DNA of 35,874 nucleotides, taken from assembly GCA_937974195.1 (NCBI GenBank), contig CALJIC010000295.1:1-35874 (forward strand), given 5' to 3'. How positions within the stretch are numbered: the stretch's first letter is position 1; each line of letters opens with the position of its first letter. The DNA is from an uncultured Roseiflexaceae bacterium (lineage in GTDB: Bacteria; Chloroflexota; Chloroflexia; Chloroflexales; Roseiflexaceae). Below the pieces are notes generated by a model that did not search any database, was not told the DNA's origin, and was given only the letters and a program-made list of their open reading frames with translations. Shown here piece by piece: positions 14,911-22,598 of the stretch. The position numbers and the translations under genes are program-made.

Positions 14911-16239
14911 CTAGACCTCGAAGTGCTTGAAGGTGGGCAGGTGCTCGCGGTTCTTGGCGAACATCTCGTTGACCATCTGGCGCGCCTCGGCCAGCGAGAG
15001 CACCGCGGCGGTCAGCGGGTCGTGGCAGACCGCCTGGTAGACGAGCGTCGGGTCGCCGCTGAGGCAGCCCTCCACCGCGAGCTCCTCGATCTGCGAGGAG
15101 AGCCCGGTCAGCATGGCCACCGAGGGCGGCAGCGCGCCGACGCGCACCGCCTGCAGCCCCTTGCGGCTGGCCCACACCGGCACCTCGACGCAGGCGCCGT
15201 ACGGCAGGTTGTCGACCAGCCCGTGGTTGGGCACATTGCCATTGAACTCGAACGGCTCGCCGCCCATCAGCGCGTTGATGATATAGGCCGCGTACTCGTG
15301 GCCGCGCTCGAGCGAGATCGGGTTATCCGACGCGAACCACTGCTTGGCCTCGTCGCGCCACTTGTCCTCGCGCCACTCGTACCACTTGATCGTCGCCGCG
15401 TAGACGCCGGGGTTCCAGCCGGTGCCGTGGGTGCAGTACTTCTCGATCAGGTCCGGCCGCTTGCGGAACCACCAGTTGTACTCCGAGTGGTGGCCGCTCG
15501 ACTCGGTCGGGTAGTAGCCGAGCGCGAGGTACATCTCGTTGCGCACCTGCTCCTCGTTGTACACCTCCGGCCGCTCGGTGATCGCCTTGTGGATCAGCGG
15601 GTAGGCGTCCTGGCCCTTCCACTTGTACTCGAGGTACCAGGCCATGTGGTTGATGCCGGCGCAGGTGTAGGTGATCTCGCTCATCGGCGCGCCGATCCAG
15701 CGGGCGAGCATCTCGGCGGTGCCCTGGACGCTGTGGCAGAGGCCGGTCAGCTGGATGCTGGTCTCGCGCTGCATGGCCCGGCAGAGCATGGCCATGGGGT
15801 TGGTGTAGTTCAGCATCGTGGCGTCCGGGCAGTAGCGCTCCATATCCCGGGCGATCTCGAGCATCACCGGGATGGTGCGCAGGGCGCGGAAGATGCCGGA
15901 GGGGCCGCGGGTGTCGCCGATGTTGGTGTCGATGCCGTACTTCTTGGGGATCTCGATGTCGTGCCGCCACACATCCAGCCCGCCGGCCAGGATCGTCACC
16001 AGCACCACGTCGGCGTCCTTGAGCGCCTCGGCGCGGTCCATGGTGGCCTCGACCTTTGCCGGGTAGTTGCCGAGCTCGACGATGCGGCTCACCGCCTTGT
16101 AGGCGAACTCGAGCCGCTCGGCGTCGATGTCCATCAGGGTCAGCGTCGCATCCTGCAGCAGCGGGAAGGTCAGGATGTCGCGCGCCAGGCCGCGGGTGAA
16201 CCCGAGGCTGCCGGCTCCGATGAAGGCGATCTTGGTCAC
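14911..16239 (-). CDS. Glycoside hydrolase family 4 (alpha-galactosidase/alpha-glucosidase type)
   Basis: A 442-residue NAD- and Mn-dependent glycosidase that hydrolyses the sugar bond by oxidation-elimination. The N-terminal Rossmann motif is KIAFIGAGSLGFTRGLARD; NYTNPMAML and the metal-site Cys-His (GLCHSVQG), with GINHMAWYLE, are typical of the MelA-like branch. The lack of a phosphate-binding signature and the MelA-like core favour an unphosphorylated alpha-galactoside or alpha-glucoside, but GH4 specificity cannot be settled by eye. It is cytoplasmic, with no signal peptide. The start is GTG at 16239 with AAGGAC upstream. It stands alone, with no sugar transporter beside it, and has its own terminator. 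Its upstream region is filled with repeats. Confidence 0.93.
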   Translation of the reverse strand: MTKIAFIGAGSLGFTRGLARDILTFPLLQDATLTLMDIDAERLEFAYKAVSRIVELGNYPAKVEATMDRAEALKDADVVLVTILAGGLDVWRHDIEIPKKYGIDTNIGDTRGPSGIFRALRTIPVMLEIARDMERYCPDATMLNYTNPMAMLCRAMQRETSIQLTGLCHSVQGTAEMLARWIGAPMSEITYTCAGINHMAWYLEYKWKGQDAYPLIHKAITERPEVYNEEQVRNEMYLALGYYPTESSGHHSEYNWWFRKRPDLIEKYCTHGTGWNPGVYAATIKWYEWREDKWRDEAKQWFASDNPISLERGHEYAAYIINALMGGEPFEFNGNVPNHGLVDNLPYGACVEVPVWASRKGLQAVRVGALPPSVAMLTGLSSQIEELAVEGCLSGDPTLVYQAVCHDPLTAAVLSLAEARQMVNEMFAKNREHLPTFKHFEV

Positions 16240-16270
16240 GGTAGTCCTTCTCTTCTAACTAGGGCGGTCA

Positions 16271-16329
16271 CGATCCACGGAGGACACGGAGGGCACGGAT
16301 GCCACGTTCACGGAGGGCACGGATGCCAC
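16271..16329. repeat. Dispersed CACGGAGGGCACGGAT-type repeat upstream of the GH4 gene
   Basis: A 21-base word occurs twice exactly, at 16285-16305 and 16309-16329 (24-base period), preceded by CGATCCACGGAG. The same word family occurs inside uvrA at 11396-11480. It sits 32-90 bases before the GH4 start, so it lies within that gene's leader or promoter zone. Confidence 0.75.
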
Positions 16330-16380
16330 TTCCAGGGAGGATAGAACAAGAGGATACGGAGATGTCGTTCCTTTCGTCGC

Positions 16381-16386
16381 AGTATA
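16381..16386 (-). promoter_or_regulatory. Possible -10 element for the GH4 gene
   Basis: TATACT on the minus strand within GATGTATACT, about 140 bases before the start. No acceptable -35 is seen at the usual spacing, where the repeat block begins. Confidence 0.25.
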
Positions 16387-16397
16387 CATCGCTTCGG

Positions 16398-16658
16398 GCG
16401 GGCTCTGATCGCCGCGGGAAGACAGGGTGACGGGGTGATGGGGTGACTCTTTGTCGCCGGAAGCCCGTGCCGCACCCCAAAACCACATTAACACCCCGTC
16501 ACCTTGTCACCTTGTCACGCGGGCTCTGGTCGCCCCGGACGGCTGACGGGGAGACAGGGTGACGGGGTGAGAGGGTGATGGGGTGACTCTTTGTCGCCGG
16601 AAGCCCGTGCTGCACCCCAAAACCACATTAACACCCCGTCGCCTTGTCACCTTGTCAC
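16398..16658. repeat. Tandem pair of palindromic GGTGACGGGGTG / CACCCCGTCACC repeats
   Basis: Two imperfect copies. An 86-base segment at 16433-16518 recurs at 16573-16658 with two mismatches, and the flanking word GCGGGCTCTG recurs at 16398 and 16519. Each copy is a long inverted repeat: GACAGGGTGACGGGGTG (16421-16437; 16553-16569) opposes CACCCCGTCACCTTGTC (16492-16508) and CACCCCGTCGCCTTGTC (16632-16648), enclosing a conserved centre of about 55-60 bases. Short CACCTTGTCAC iterations continue to about 16700. There is no open frame or transposase. It looks like a miniature, non-autonomous or REP-like element that has been duplicated. Confidence 0.8.
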
Positions 16659-16696
16659 CTTGTCACCTGGTCACCCCGTCACCTGCCGTCACCGTG

Positions 16697-17830
16697 TCAC
16701 GAATCGACCGGCTCGGCGATGCTGATCAGGCGGTGGGTCATGTCCACCACCTCGTCGCCGACGTACACCCGGTCGCCGTAGCACGAGACGAGGGTGAGCA
16801 GCTCGCGGCCCTGCGGCAGGATGTACTGCACCTCGTGGGGCCTGGCGAGCACCTTGCGGGTGAGCACATACTCGCGCGACTTGCCCGCGGCGTCGTAGAG
16901 CGTGATGCGCGCGCCGGGCTCCAGCTCCTTGAGGCGGCCGAACGGCGCGGGGATGTGCAGCGCGTGGCGGAAGCGCAGCACGTGGCCCCACAGCACGACG
17001 TTCTCACCTCCGCCGGGGACGCTGCTGCGGTTGTACCAGCCCACGTCGTGGTCCGGCACGATCGGCGCGCGGTTGGCGTCCAGCCCGACCGCGACGATGC
17101 GCGCGTCCAGGTCGATCGCGCCCGCCACGATGCGCACCGGCGGGCCGAGCGCTGCGGGCTGGGGCGCAGGCGCGCTGGCCTTGACCGCCGGCCCGTACTC
17201 GCGCCCGAGCAGGCCGAGCAGCACCTTGTACGGCTCGGGGTTCTCGGGGTGGTACTCGAAGCGGGCGCGCTCGAACCACTGCACCAGGTAGGCGCGGCCG
17301 TCGCCCAGAGTCTCGAAGCGCGGCTCGGTGAGCGGCACGCCGAACAGCGCCAGGCTCTCGGCCTCGCTCACGCCCGGCCGGCCGTCCAGCTCTAGGCCGC
17401 TGGCGCGCCACGCGCTGAGGAACGGGCCGCAGGCGGCGATCCCGGTCTCGGGGAAGGGGCGGCACTCGCCGCCCAGCGGCTCATGCCCGGCCGTGCTGGC
17501 CGCCGTGCGCCCGGCGGCGAGCAGGTCGGCGCCGAGGCGGCCGAGCTGCACGTCGTACGGCCGCTGGTTCTGCGGGTGGAGCTCCAGGCGGCCGCGCTCG
17601 AACCACTGGGCCTGCACCGCGCGCCCCTCGATCGTCTCGTTCTGCAGCGGGGTGATCGGGAAGCCGAAGACCGGCAGGCCGCCGTTGCGCTCCCAGAACT
17701 CGCGGATGCGCCCGCTGATGCAGTAGCCGGTCTCGGGGAAGCAGCGCTGTGCCGCCTGCGCGTCGGTGCGCGCGGGGAACGCCAGGGCGAGCAGCAGCGT
17801 CGTCAGCAGGAAGAGCCCGCGGTGTCCCAT
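16697..17830 (-). CDS. Secreted sortase with N-terminal FGFP-like modules
   Basis: A 377-residue exported protein. Residues 1-25 form a signal peptide (cleavage near TDAQA). Two related modules follow (about 28-105 and 122-212), each with a paired-Cys FPETG segment (RCFPETGYC; CRPFPETGIAAC), FGFP/FGVP and QWFER...EYHPEN blocks; they recall LGFP-type cell-wall repeats. Residues 230-372 are a sortase domain with H283 (LWGHV), C350 (TLVSCYG) and R354 or R367. Sortases cut a sorting signal and transfer or crosslink the protein. TLVSC departs slightly from the usual TLxTC. The ATG at 17830 has GGAG 8 bases upstream, and an upstream extension to 17956 lacks signal character. It lies 133 bases downstream of the decarboxylase gene. 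No LPxTG-type substrate was noticed in the window. Confidence 0.88.
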   Translation of the reverse strand: MGHRGLFLLTTLLLALAFPARTDAQAAQRCFPETGYCISGRIREFWERNGGLPVFGFPITPLQNETIEGRAVQAQWFERGRLELHPQNQRPYDVQLGRLGADLLAAGRTAASTAGHEPLGGECRPFPETGIAACGPFLSAWRASGLELDGRPGVSEAESLALFGVPLTEPRFETLGDGRAYLVQWFERARFEYHPENPEPYKVLLGLLGREYGPAVKASAPAPQPAALGPPVRIVAGAIDLDARIVAVGLDANRAPIVPDHDVGWYNRSSVPGGGENVVLWGHVLRFRHALHIPAPFGRLKELEPGARITLYDAAGKSREYVLTRKVLARPHEVQYILPQGRELLTLVSCYGDRVYVGDEVVDMTHRLISIAEPVDS

Positions 17831-17963
17831 GCCTGTGTCTCCTAGGTCGTGAAGGAATGCGCGGCCGTGGCCGCCGAGCGCCGGAAAGAGGACGTTTCTG
17901 AGGTGGCTTCGCTTTCCCAATCCCCAAGAGGTTGCGATGCCAGGCGACCGCGTCATCGTGCGA

Positions 17964-19130
17964 TCAGGCCAGCTCCGCCCGCGCCGCCTCGACGTCCACC
18001 AGGTGGGCGGGGCCGGCGACGCGCCCGCGCACCGCCTCCAGGCCCAGCCCGAGCCCCTCGATCGCCTGCACCACCGCGTCCTCGTGCTCGCGGCCGGTGA
18101 TGAACACCGCCGTCGGGCCGGTGTCGGTCGAGCAGTACACCGGCACCCCGGCGCTGCGCAGCTCGTTGCACATGCGGAACAGCGCGATGTTCTCCGGCTC
18201 CCAGCCGAAGATCTTGTTCTCCATGCTGCCGGACATCGTCACGCCGTGCAGCCGGATGCTGTCGAGCTCCGCCCAGCGCCCGATCGCCCGCCAGTCGCCG
18301 GCCAGCGCCGCGTCGACGCACGCGAGCACCTCGTCGCGGCGGCTCTCCATCCAGCTGCGGAAGAAGGAGCTGCGCGGCGCGTCGCGGTGCGCCTCCTCGG
18401 TCCTGAGCCCCACGCGCGAGTCGATCGGCACGGTGATCAGGCTGGCGCCCTCCAGCTGGCCGGCGGTGTCCAATCGCACCGCGAAGCTGTCCTCGTGCGC
18501 GATCCCGGGGTAGGAGAGCCACAGCGACATGCCGCCGGCGGCGCTGCGGCAGCCCGAGCCGGCCAGCAGGCGCGCCATGCAGCTGACGAAGCGGGAGTTG
18601 GCGGCGGCCTCGTCGCCGAACAGGGCGGCGATCGCCGCCAGCGCGAGGGCCGCGGAGGCCGAGGCGCTTGTGCCGAGCCCCTTGCCGAACTTCGTGGCGC
18701 GCACGCTGTTGCGCGAGACCACGCGCGCGCGGCTGCTCACGCCGGCGATCCTGCGCAGCGCGTCGAGGCTCTGCACCACCCGCTCCCGGTCGCGCCCGGC
18801 GGCCACCCGCCCGCCGATCGTCACGGTGTCTTCGGCGAGGTCCGGGTCGAACTCGACCAGCGTCAGCGTGGAGCCGGCGTCGTTACAGAGCGAGACGCTC
18901 GGCAGGTAGGCGATGCGCCAGTCCCAGTCCGCCAGGCCGTGGTACTTGAGCACCCCCTGCATCGGGTAGGCGCGCGCTGCGGCGGCGCCGCGCGCGCGCC
19001 CGCGCCCCTCGAGGCGCGGGTAGGCTTCGAGACGGATGCCACGTGCGCGCAGGCCATCGAGGATGGCGCGGTGGTCGTCGGCCATGGCCGCGGCGATGTC
19101 GGCGAAGTCGGGGGGGACGGATGTGCTCAC
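17964..19130 (-). CDS. Mevalonate-pathway decarboxylase (phosphomevalonate/diphosphomevalonate type)
   Basis: A 388-residue GHMP-superfamily enzyme that decarboxylates a phosphorylated mevalonate to an isoprenoid C5 unit using ATP. Visible are GVLKYHG with K62, PSVSLCN, the GHMP phosphate loop GKGLGTSASASAA (149-161), SGCRSAAGG and catalytic D336 in STDTGPTAVF. These match mevalonate diphosphate decarboxylases, but the KYHGL and STDTGPT forms differ from the classical KYWGK and xxDAGPN. A phosphomevalonate decarboxylase has been characterised in Roseiflexus and feeds isopentenyl phosphate kinase; this gene may be that form. The start is GTG at 19130, with a leader of about 35 bases from the promoter at 19173-19200. 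The first 55 residues are Ala/Arg-rich and less conserved. Confidence 0.85.
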   Translation of the reverse strand: MSTSVPPDFADIAAAMADDHRAILDGLRARGIRLEAYPRLEGRGRARGAAAARAYPMQGVLKYHGLADWDWRIAYLPSVSLCNDAGSTLTLVEFDPDLAEDTVTIGGRVAAGRDRERVVQSLDALRRIAGVSSRARVVSRNSVRATKFGKGLGTSASASAALALAAIAALFGDEAAANSRFVSCMARLLAGSGCRSAAGGMSLWLSYPGIAHEDSFAVRLDTAGQLEGASLITVPIDSRVGLRTEEAHRDAPRSSFFRSWMESRRDEVLACVDAALAGDWRAIGRWAELDSIRLHGVTMSGSMENKIFGWEPENIALFRMCNELRSAGVPVYCSTDTGPTAVFITGREHEDAVVQAIEGLGLGLEAVRGRVAGPAHLVDVEAARAELA

Positions 19131-19172
19131 GACTGGGTGAAGGCTTTCTCTCTGGTGGTGGTTGCCGCCTCT

Positions 19173-19200
19173 GTTATACCACGAACTCGTTTATAATCAA
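19173..19200 (-). promoter_or_regulatory. Candidate promoter of the decarboxylase gene
   Basis: On the minus strand TTGATT (19200-19195), a 16-base spacer and TATAAC (19178-19173). A plus-strand TATAAT (19192-19197) in the same patch could serve the divergent dehydrogenase gene but lacks a clear -35. The rest of 19201-19407 shows no feature beyond GC-rich sequence. Confidence 0.5.
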
Positions 19201-19407
19201 GCACGGCTGGTTAGGCAACGAGCGCTACGCGGTCGCGCCGCCCTTCGTACAGGGTGGCGAGCTCTCCCCAGACCCCTTCGGAGGGCGCGGGGGCGTGGCC
19301 GCTCCGTACGTTATGTCACGCACTGGATGGGCGGGAGGGCCACCCCCGCCGCTGATACTCAACCCCGAATGGGAGCCGGGGGCGAAGGAGCAAGGAGGCA
19401 GAAAGCT

Positions 19408-20310
19408 ATGGATATCGGACTGATCGGCCTCGGGCGCATGGGCGCGGGCATGGCGCGGCGCTGGCTGCGTCACGGGCACCGGGTGGTGGTGACGAACCGC
19501 AGCCACGGCCCGATCAAGGAGCTCGAGGCTGACGGCGCGGTGGGCGCCTACAGCTACGAGGAGCTGGTGAAGGCGCTGCCGCAGCCGCGGGCGATCTGGA
19601 TCATGCTGCCGGCCGGCGGCGTGACCGAGCAGGCGATCGACGCGCTCGTGCCGCTGCTCTCGCCCGGCGACACGATCATCGACGGCGGCAACACCAACTA
19701 CAACGACGACATCCGCCGCGCGGCGAAGCTGAAGGAGCACCAGATCAACTACATCGACCAGGGCACCAGCGGCGGGATCTGGGGCCTGGAGAACGGCTTC
19801 GCGATTATGGTCGGCGGCGACCCGGCGGCGGTCAAGCCGATCGAGCAGGCGTTCATCGACCTGGCGCCGCCCGACGGCTACCTGCACTGCGGGCCGGTCG
19901 GCAGCGGCCACTTCGTCAAGATGGTCCACAACGGCGTCGAGTACGGCATGATGCAGGCCTACGCCGAGGGCTTCGAGATCATGAAGGCCAAGAAGGAGTT
20001 CGGGCTGGACCTGCACGCGATCGCCAAGATGTGGGGCCACGGCAGCGTGGTGCGCTCCTGGCTGCTGGAGCTGACCGAGGCGGCCCTGCGCGAGGACCCC
20101 GAGCTGTCGAGCATCAAGGGCTACGTCGAGGACAGCGGCGAGGGGCGCTGGACGATCCAGACGGCGATCGACCTGGACGTGCCGGCGCCGGTGATCACGC
20201 TGTCGCTGTTCGAGCGCTTCCACTCGCGCCAGGAGGACTCTTTCGCAGCGAAGGTGCTGGCCGCGATGCGCAGGGGCTTCGGCGGCCACGCGGTGAAGAA
20301 GGCCGAGTAG
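19408..20310 (+). CDS. gnd: 6-phosphogluconate dehydrogenase, decarboxylating (short form)
   Basis: A 300-residue oxidoreductase converting 6-phosphogluconate to ribulose 5-phosphate and CO2 in the oxidative pentose phosphate pathway. The Rossmann motif is GLIGLGRMGAGMARR (4-18). The substrate signature IIDGGNTNYNDDIRR, the GTSGGIWGLENG block (119-130) and catalytic K171/N175 (HFVKMVHNGVEYG) are present. It is the short type (about 300 residues, lacking the long helical tail of the 470-residue enzymes) common in Gram-positives and Chloroflexota. NRS after the second strand (30-32) suits NADP, but the short forms are often NAD-dependent, so the cofactor is open. The ATG at 19408 has AGGAGG 9 bases upstream. 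A strong terminator follows. Confidence 0.95.
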   Translation: MDIGLIGLGRMGAGMARRWLRHGHRVVVTNRSHGPIKELEADGAVGAYSYEELVKALPQPRAIWIMLPAGGVTEQAIDALVPLLSPGDTIIDGGNTNYNDDIRRAAKLKEHQINYIDQGTSGGIWGLENGFAIMVGGDPAAVKPIEQAFIDLAPPDGYLHCGPVGSGHFVKMVHNGVEYGMMQAYAEGFEIMKAKKEFGLDLHAIAKMWGHGSVVRSWLLELTEAALREDPELSSIKGYVEDSGEGRWTIQTAIDLDVPAPVITLSLFERFHSRQEDSFAAKVLAAMRRGFGGHAVKKAE

Positions 20311-20343
20311 AACGACGGCGCACCTCAGAAGCGCAGCAGAGCG

Positions 20344-20377
20344 GGGCCGGGGCGGCGATGTGCTGCCCCGGCCCTTT
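20344..20377 (+). terminator. Intrinsic terminator of gnd
   Basis: A perfect 10-bp stem GGGCCGGGGC (20344-20353) / GCCCCGGCCC (20365-20374), extendable by inner GC pairs, followed by TTT, 33 bases after the stop codon. Confidence 0.75.
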
Positions 20378-20523
20378 CGCATATCCCAACCGCCGCACCT
20401 GACTTTCGCCAGGGCGGCGCGAGCGCAGTTGGGGAATAGTATGCCGGAACAGCGCAGCCAGCGGCGAGCGCTGGAAGGTTCAAAGCGGTAGTGTTTGTTG
20501 AACGTTTGAGAAAGGTTTGAGAA

Positions 20524-21003
20524 ATGAAGACCAATCAGCTCTCGCCCAGCGGCGTCGAGCGGCAGACCGCCGTGTTTCTGTTGATGGGTGTGTCCGCCCT
20601 GGTTGCGCTGATCGCCGCGATCGTCGCGGTGCAGCTGCCCGTCCCGGCTCTGCCGGCCAGCGAGGCGGCCCCGCGCCCCACCAGCTGGTCGCCGGGCGGC
20701 CATATCACCGGCAGCGTCTACGACGGCGGCGACTACTCGCGCCGGGCGGCTCAGCCATGGTCGCCGGGCGGCCACATCACCGGCAGCGTCTACGACGGCG
20801 GCGACTATGGGGTATGGCAGCCGGCCACGCCGGCGGGAAGTGGCGCGGTGACCGTCACCGGGCTGGCGTTCGACGGGACGCGCTACGTCACGGCGCCGGT
20901 CACCACTGGCGCGGGGCAGAGCGGGAGCGGGTACACCGTGACGGCCCCGGTCTACGATGGCACCGCCTACCGCACCGCGCCGGTGCTGGTCGCGGCGCGC
21001 TGA
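20524..21003 (+). CDS. Membrane-anchored tandem-repeat protein, unknown function
   Basis: A 159-residue protein with a short cytoplasmic start, one membrane segment (residues about 17-40) and an external part built of repeats. Two near-identical 17-residue units (WSPGGHITGSVYDGGDY, at about 55-71 and 79-95) are spaced 24 residues apart, then two looser units follow (VTVTGLAFDGTRYVTAPV and YTVTAPVYDGTAYRTAPV). All share a (T)-x-(V/A)-(Y/F)-D-G-x-x-Y core, so the whole ectodomain may be four copies of a small beta-hairpin. No cysteine and no enzyme motif are seen. The ATG at 20524 follows an AAAGG-type site. It stands alone and converges with the S1 gene at a shared terminator. The name of the family is not known to me. 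Confidence 0.8.
   Translation: MKTNQLSPSGVERQTAVFLLMGVSALVALIAAIVAVQLPVPALPASEAAPRPTSWSPGGHITGSVYDGGDYSRRAAQPWSPGGHITGSVYDGGDYGVWQPATPAGSGAVTVTGLAFDGTRYVTAPVTTGAGQSGSGYTVTAPVYDGTAYRTAPVLVAAR
20686..20808 (+). repeat. Coding tandem repeat, 51 bases at a 72-base period
   Basis: 20686-20736 and 20758-20808 are nearly identical (differences at synonymous third positions such as CATATC/CACATC and TAC/TAT), showing a recent in-frame duplication kept under protein-level selection. Confidence 0.85.
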
Positions 21004-21024
21004 GAGGCTCCGGCCACAAACACA

Positions 21025-21059
21025 ACAGGGTCGAGGCAGCTGAGCTGTCTCGACCCTGT
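21025..21059. terminator. Bidirectional terminator between convergent genes
   Basis: A 16-bp stem, ACAGGGTCGAGGCAGC (21025-21040) opposite GCTGTCTCGACCCTGT (21044-21059), with one G-T wobble and a TGA loop, between the repeat-protein stop (21003) and the S1 gene stop (21094). It probably serves both strands. Confidence 0.75.
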
Positions 21060-21093
21060 GTGAATGCACTACCGGGGCGCCACCGACGCGTCG

Positions 21094-22296
21094 CTACTCC
21101 TCGGACGTCGTCTCGGCCATCTCGGGCTCCTCGGAGTTCTCGGAGCTCTCGGAGCCCTCGGCGGCCTGCGCCGCCTGCTCGTCCGCGGTGACGCGGCGCA
21201 GGCTGAGGCCCATGCGCTGGCGCTGCTTGTCCAGGCTGATGATCTTGGCGGTGACCACCTGGCCCGGCTGCAGCAGGTCCCGCGGCTGGGCCTGCGGGTC
21301 AGCGTCAAGCTCGCTGGCGTGGATGAGCCCCTCGACCGCCTCTTCGATCTGGACGAAGGCGCCGAACGGCGCGACATTCGTGACCGGGCCGGTGACGAGC
21401 TGGCCGAGGCTGTAGCGCTGGTCGATCGTCTCCCACGGGTTGGCCTGCAGGCGGCGGATCGAGAGGCCGATGCGCTCGCGCTCCGGGTCGATCTCCACCA
21501 CCATGACCTTCACCTCCTGGCCGGGCGACAGCACCTCGCGCGGGTGGTTGACGCGCTGCCAGGAGAGCTCGGAGATGTGCGCCAGACCGTCGGCGCCACC
21601 CAGGTCGATGAACGCGCCGAAGTTCGTGAGCTGGTTCACGCGCCCCGTCAGCACATCGCCCGGCTGCAGCTCGGTGAGCAGGCGCTGCTTCTGGGCCTTG
21701 CGCCACTCCTGCGTCGCGCTGCGCTCCGAGAGCACCAGGCGGTTGCGCTCGCGGTCCACCTCGATCACCTTGAGCGGGATCGTCTGGCCGACCATGCGCT
21801 GCAGCGCCTGCTGGCGCTCCTCGGCGGCGGTGCGGCCGTGGAGCTGCGCCACCTGCGAGGCCGGGACGAAGCCGCGGATGCGGTTGAACTGCACCAGCAG
21901 CCCGCCCTTGTTATACCCGATCACCTGGCCCTGGACGATGCCGCCCTCGGCGCTGAGCCGCGCGGCCTCCTCCCAGTCACGCGCCACCTGGACCATGGTG
22001 AGCGACAGGATCAGCTCGCCCTCACGGTTCTCCGGATCCTGGACATAGACCTGGATCGTGTCGCCGACCTTCAGGCCGCTGACGAACTCCTCGCCCATCT
22101 GGCGCAGATCCTGCTGCGGGATGATGCCCTCGCGCTTGGTGCCGATCGAGACGAGGATGCTGTCGTCCTCGATCTTCATCACCACGCCCTCGCGCACCTC
22201 ACCGCGCTGCGGCCGGGCATAGTCGTACTCGTCCAGCAGCTGCGTCCAGTCGATGTCTTCCGTATCCTGGTCCATGTTGCCGGGATACACGTTCAT
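21094..22296 (-). CDS. S1-domain RNA-binding protein (ribosomal protein S1-like, four S1 domains)
   Basis: A 400-residue RNA-binding protein with four S1 (OB-fold) domains at about 35-105, 120-190, 210-285 and 295-365. Domains 3 and 4 have the classical NFGAFIDL / PFGAFVQI cores and HISEL / HASEL turns; domains 1 and 2 are more diverged, as in S1. The tail (about 375-400) is acidic and Ser/Glu-rich. It is probably the S1 homologue that helps ribosomes bind structured mRNA, or a relative. The start at 22296 is chosen because GGAGG lies 7 bases upstream; a longer frame to 22422 adds a non-conserved extension. It is driven by a perfect-consensus promoter (22568-22596) with a leader of about 265 bases, consistent with high expression. 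Confidence 0.9.
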   Translation of the reverse strand: MNVYPGNMDQDTEDIDWTQLLDEYDYARPQRGEVREGVVMKIEDDSILVSIGTKREGIIPQQDLRQMGEEFVSGLKVGDTIQVYVQDPENREGELILSLTMVQVARDWEEAARLSAEGGIVQGQVIGYNKGGLLVQFNRIRGFVPASQVAQLHGRTAAEERQQALQRMVGQTIPLKVIEVDRERNRLVLSERSATQEWRKAQKQRLLTELQPGDVLTGRVNQLTNFGAFIDLGGADGLAHISELSWQRVNHPREVLSPGQEVKVMVVEIDPERERIGLSIRRLQANPWETIDQRYSLGQLVTGPVTNVAPFGAFVQIEEAVEGLIHASELDADPQAQPRDLLQPGQVVTAKIISLDKQRQRMGLSLRRVTADEQAAQAAEGSESSENSEEPEMAETTSEE

Positions 22297-22567
22297 GAAC
22301 AAGCCTCCAAAGGGATAGATTTGGTTGCCTGCCGCCCACCTCTCCAGCGGCAGTTCGAATAGCGCACTTCGCGGAGGTGGTGGCCTGCTTCCACACACGT
22401 CAGGCCACAACCACGTTACCACAAACGCGGCGCCGGCTTCGAACGTGCCCCAGAAGCGGTGCCCGCGAAGGCTCCGCGCCGGCCGGCACTCCTAGGTCTC
22501 GGCGTTTCGAGAGTCGAGCTGCGGGAGGTGAGGCGCAAGCGGAGTAAATATGTTTTACAGAAGCAGA

Positions 22568-22596
22568 ATTATACCTTGCTGATGCGAAGCTGTCAA
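22568..22596 (-). promoter_or_regulatory. Perfect consensus promoter of the S1 gene
   Basis: On the minus strand TTGACA (22596-22591), exactly 17 bases, TATAAT (22573-22568). Transcription should begin near 22561, leaving about 265 bases of leader before the ATG at 22296. No ORF with a ribosome site was recognised in that leader. Confidence 0.9.
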
Positions 22597-22598
22597 AT

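Noticed and set aside
16271..16700. A CRISPR array
   Set aside because: The repeats are tandem or palindromic with repeat-like, not unique, spacers, and no cas gene is present.
17831..17956. Upstream extension of the sortase
   Set aside because: It lacks signal-peptide character and there is a good GGAG site before the ATG at 17830, which gives a clean signal peptide.
19201..19407. A small coding remnant upstream of gnd
   Set aside because: The frame gives Pro/Gly-rich sequence with no ribosome site of its own and reads into gnd only by chance; treated as leader.
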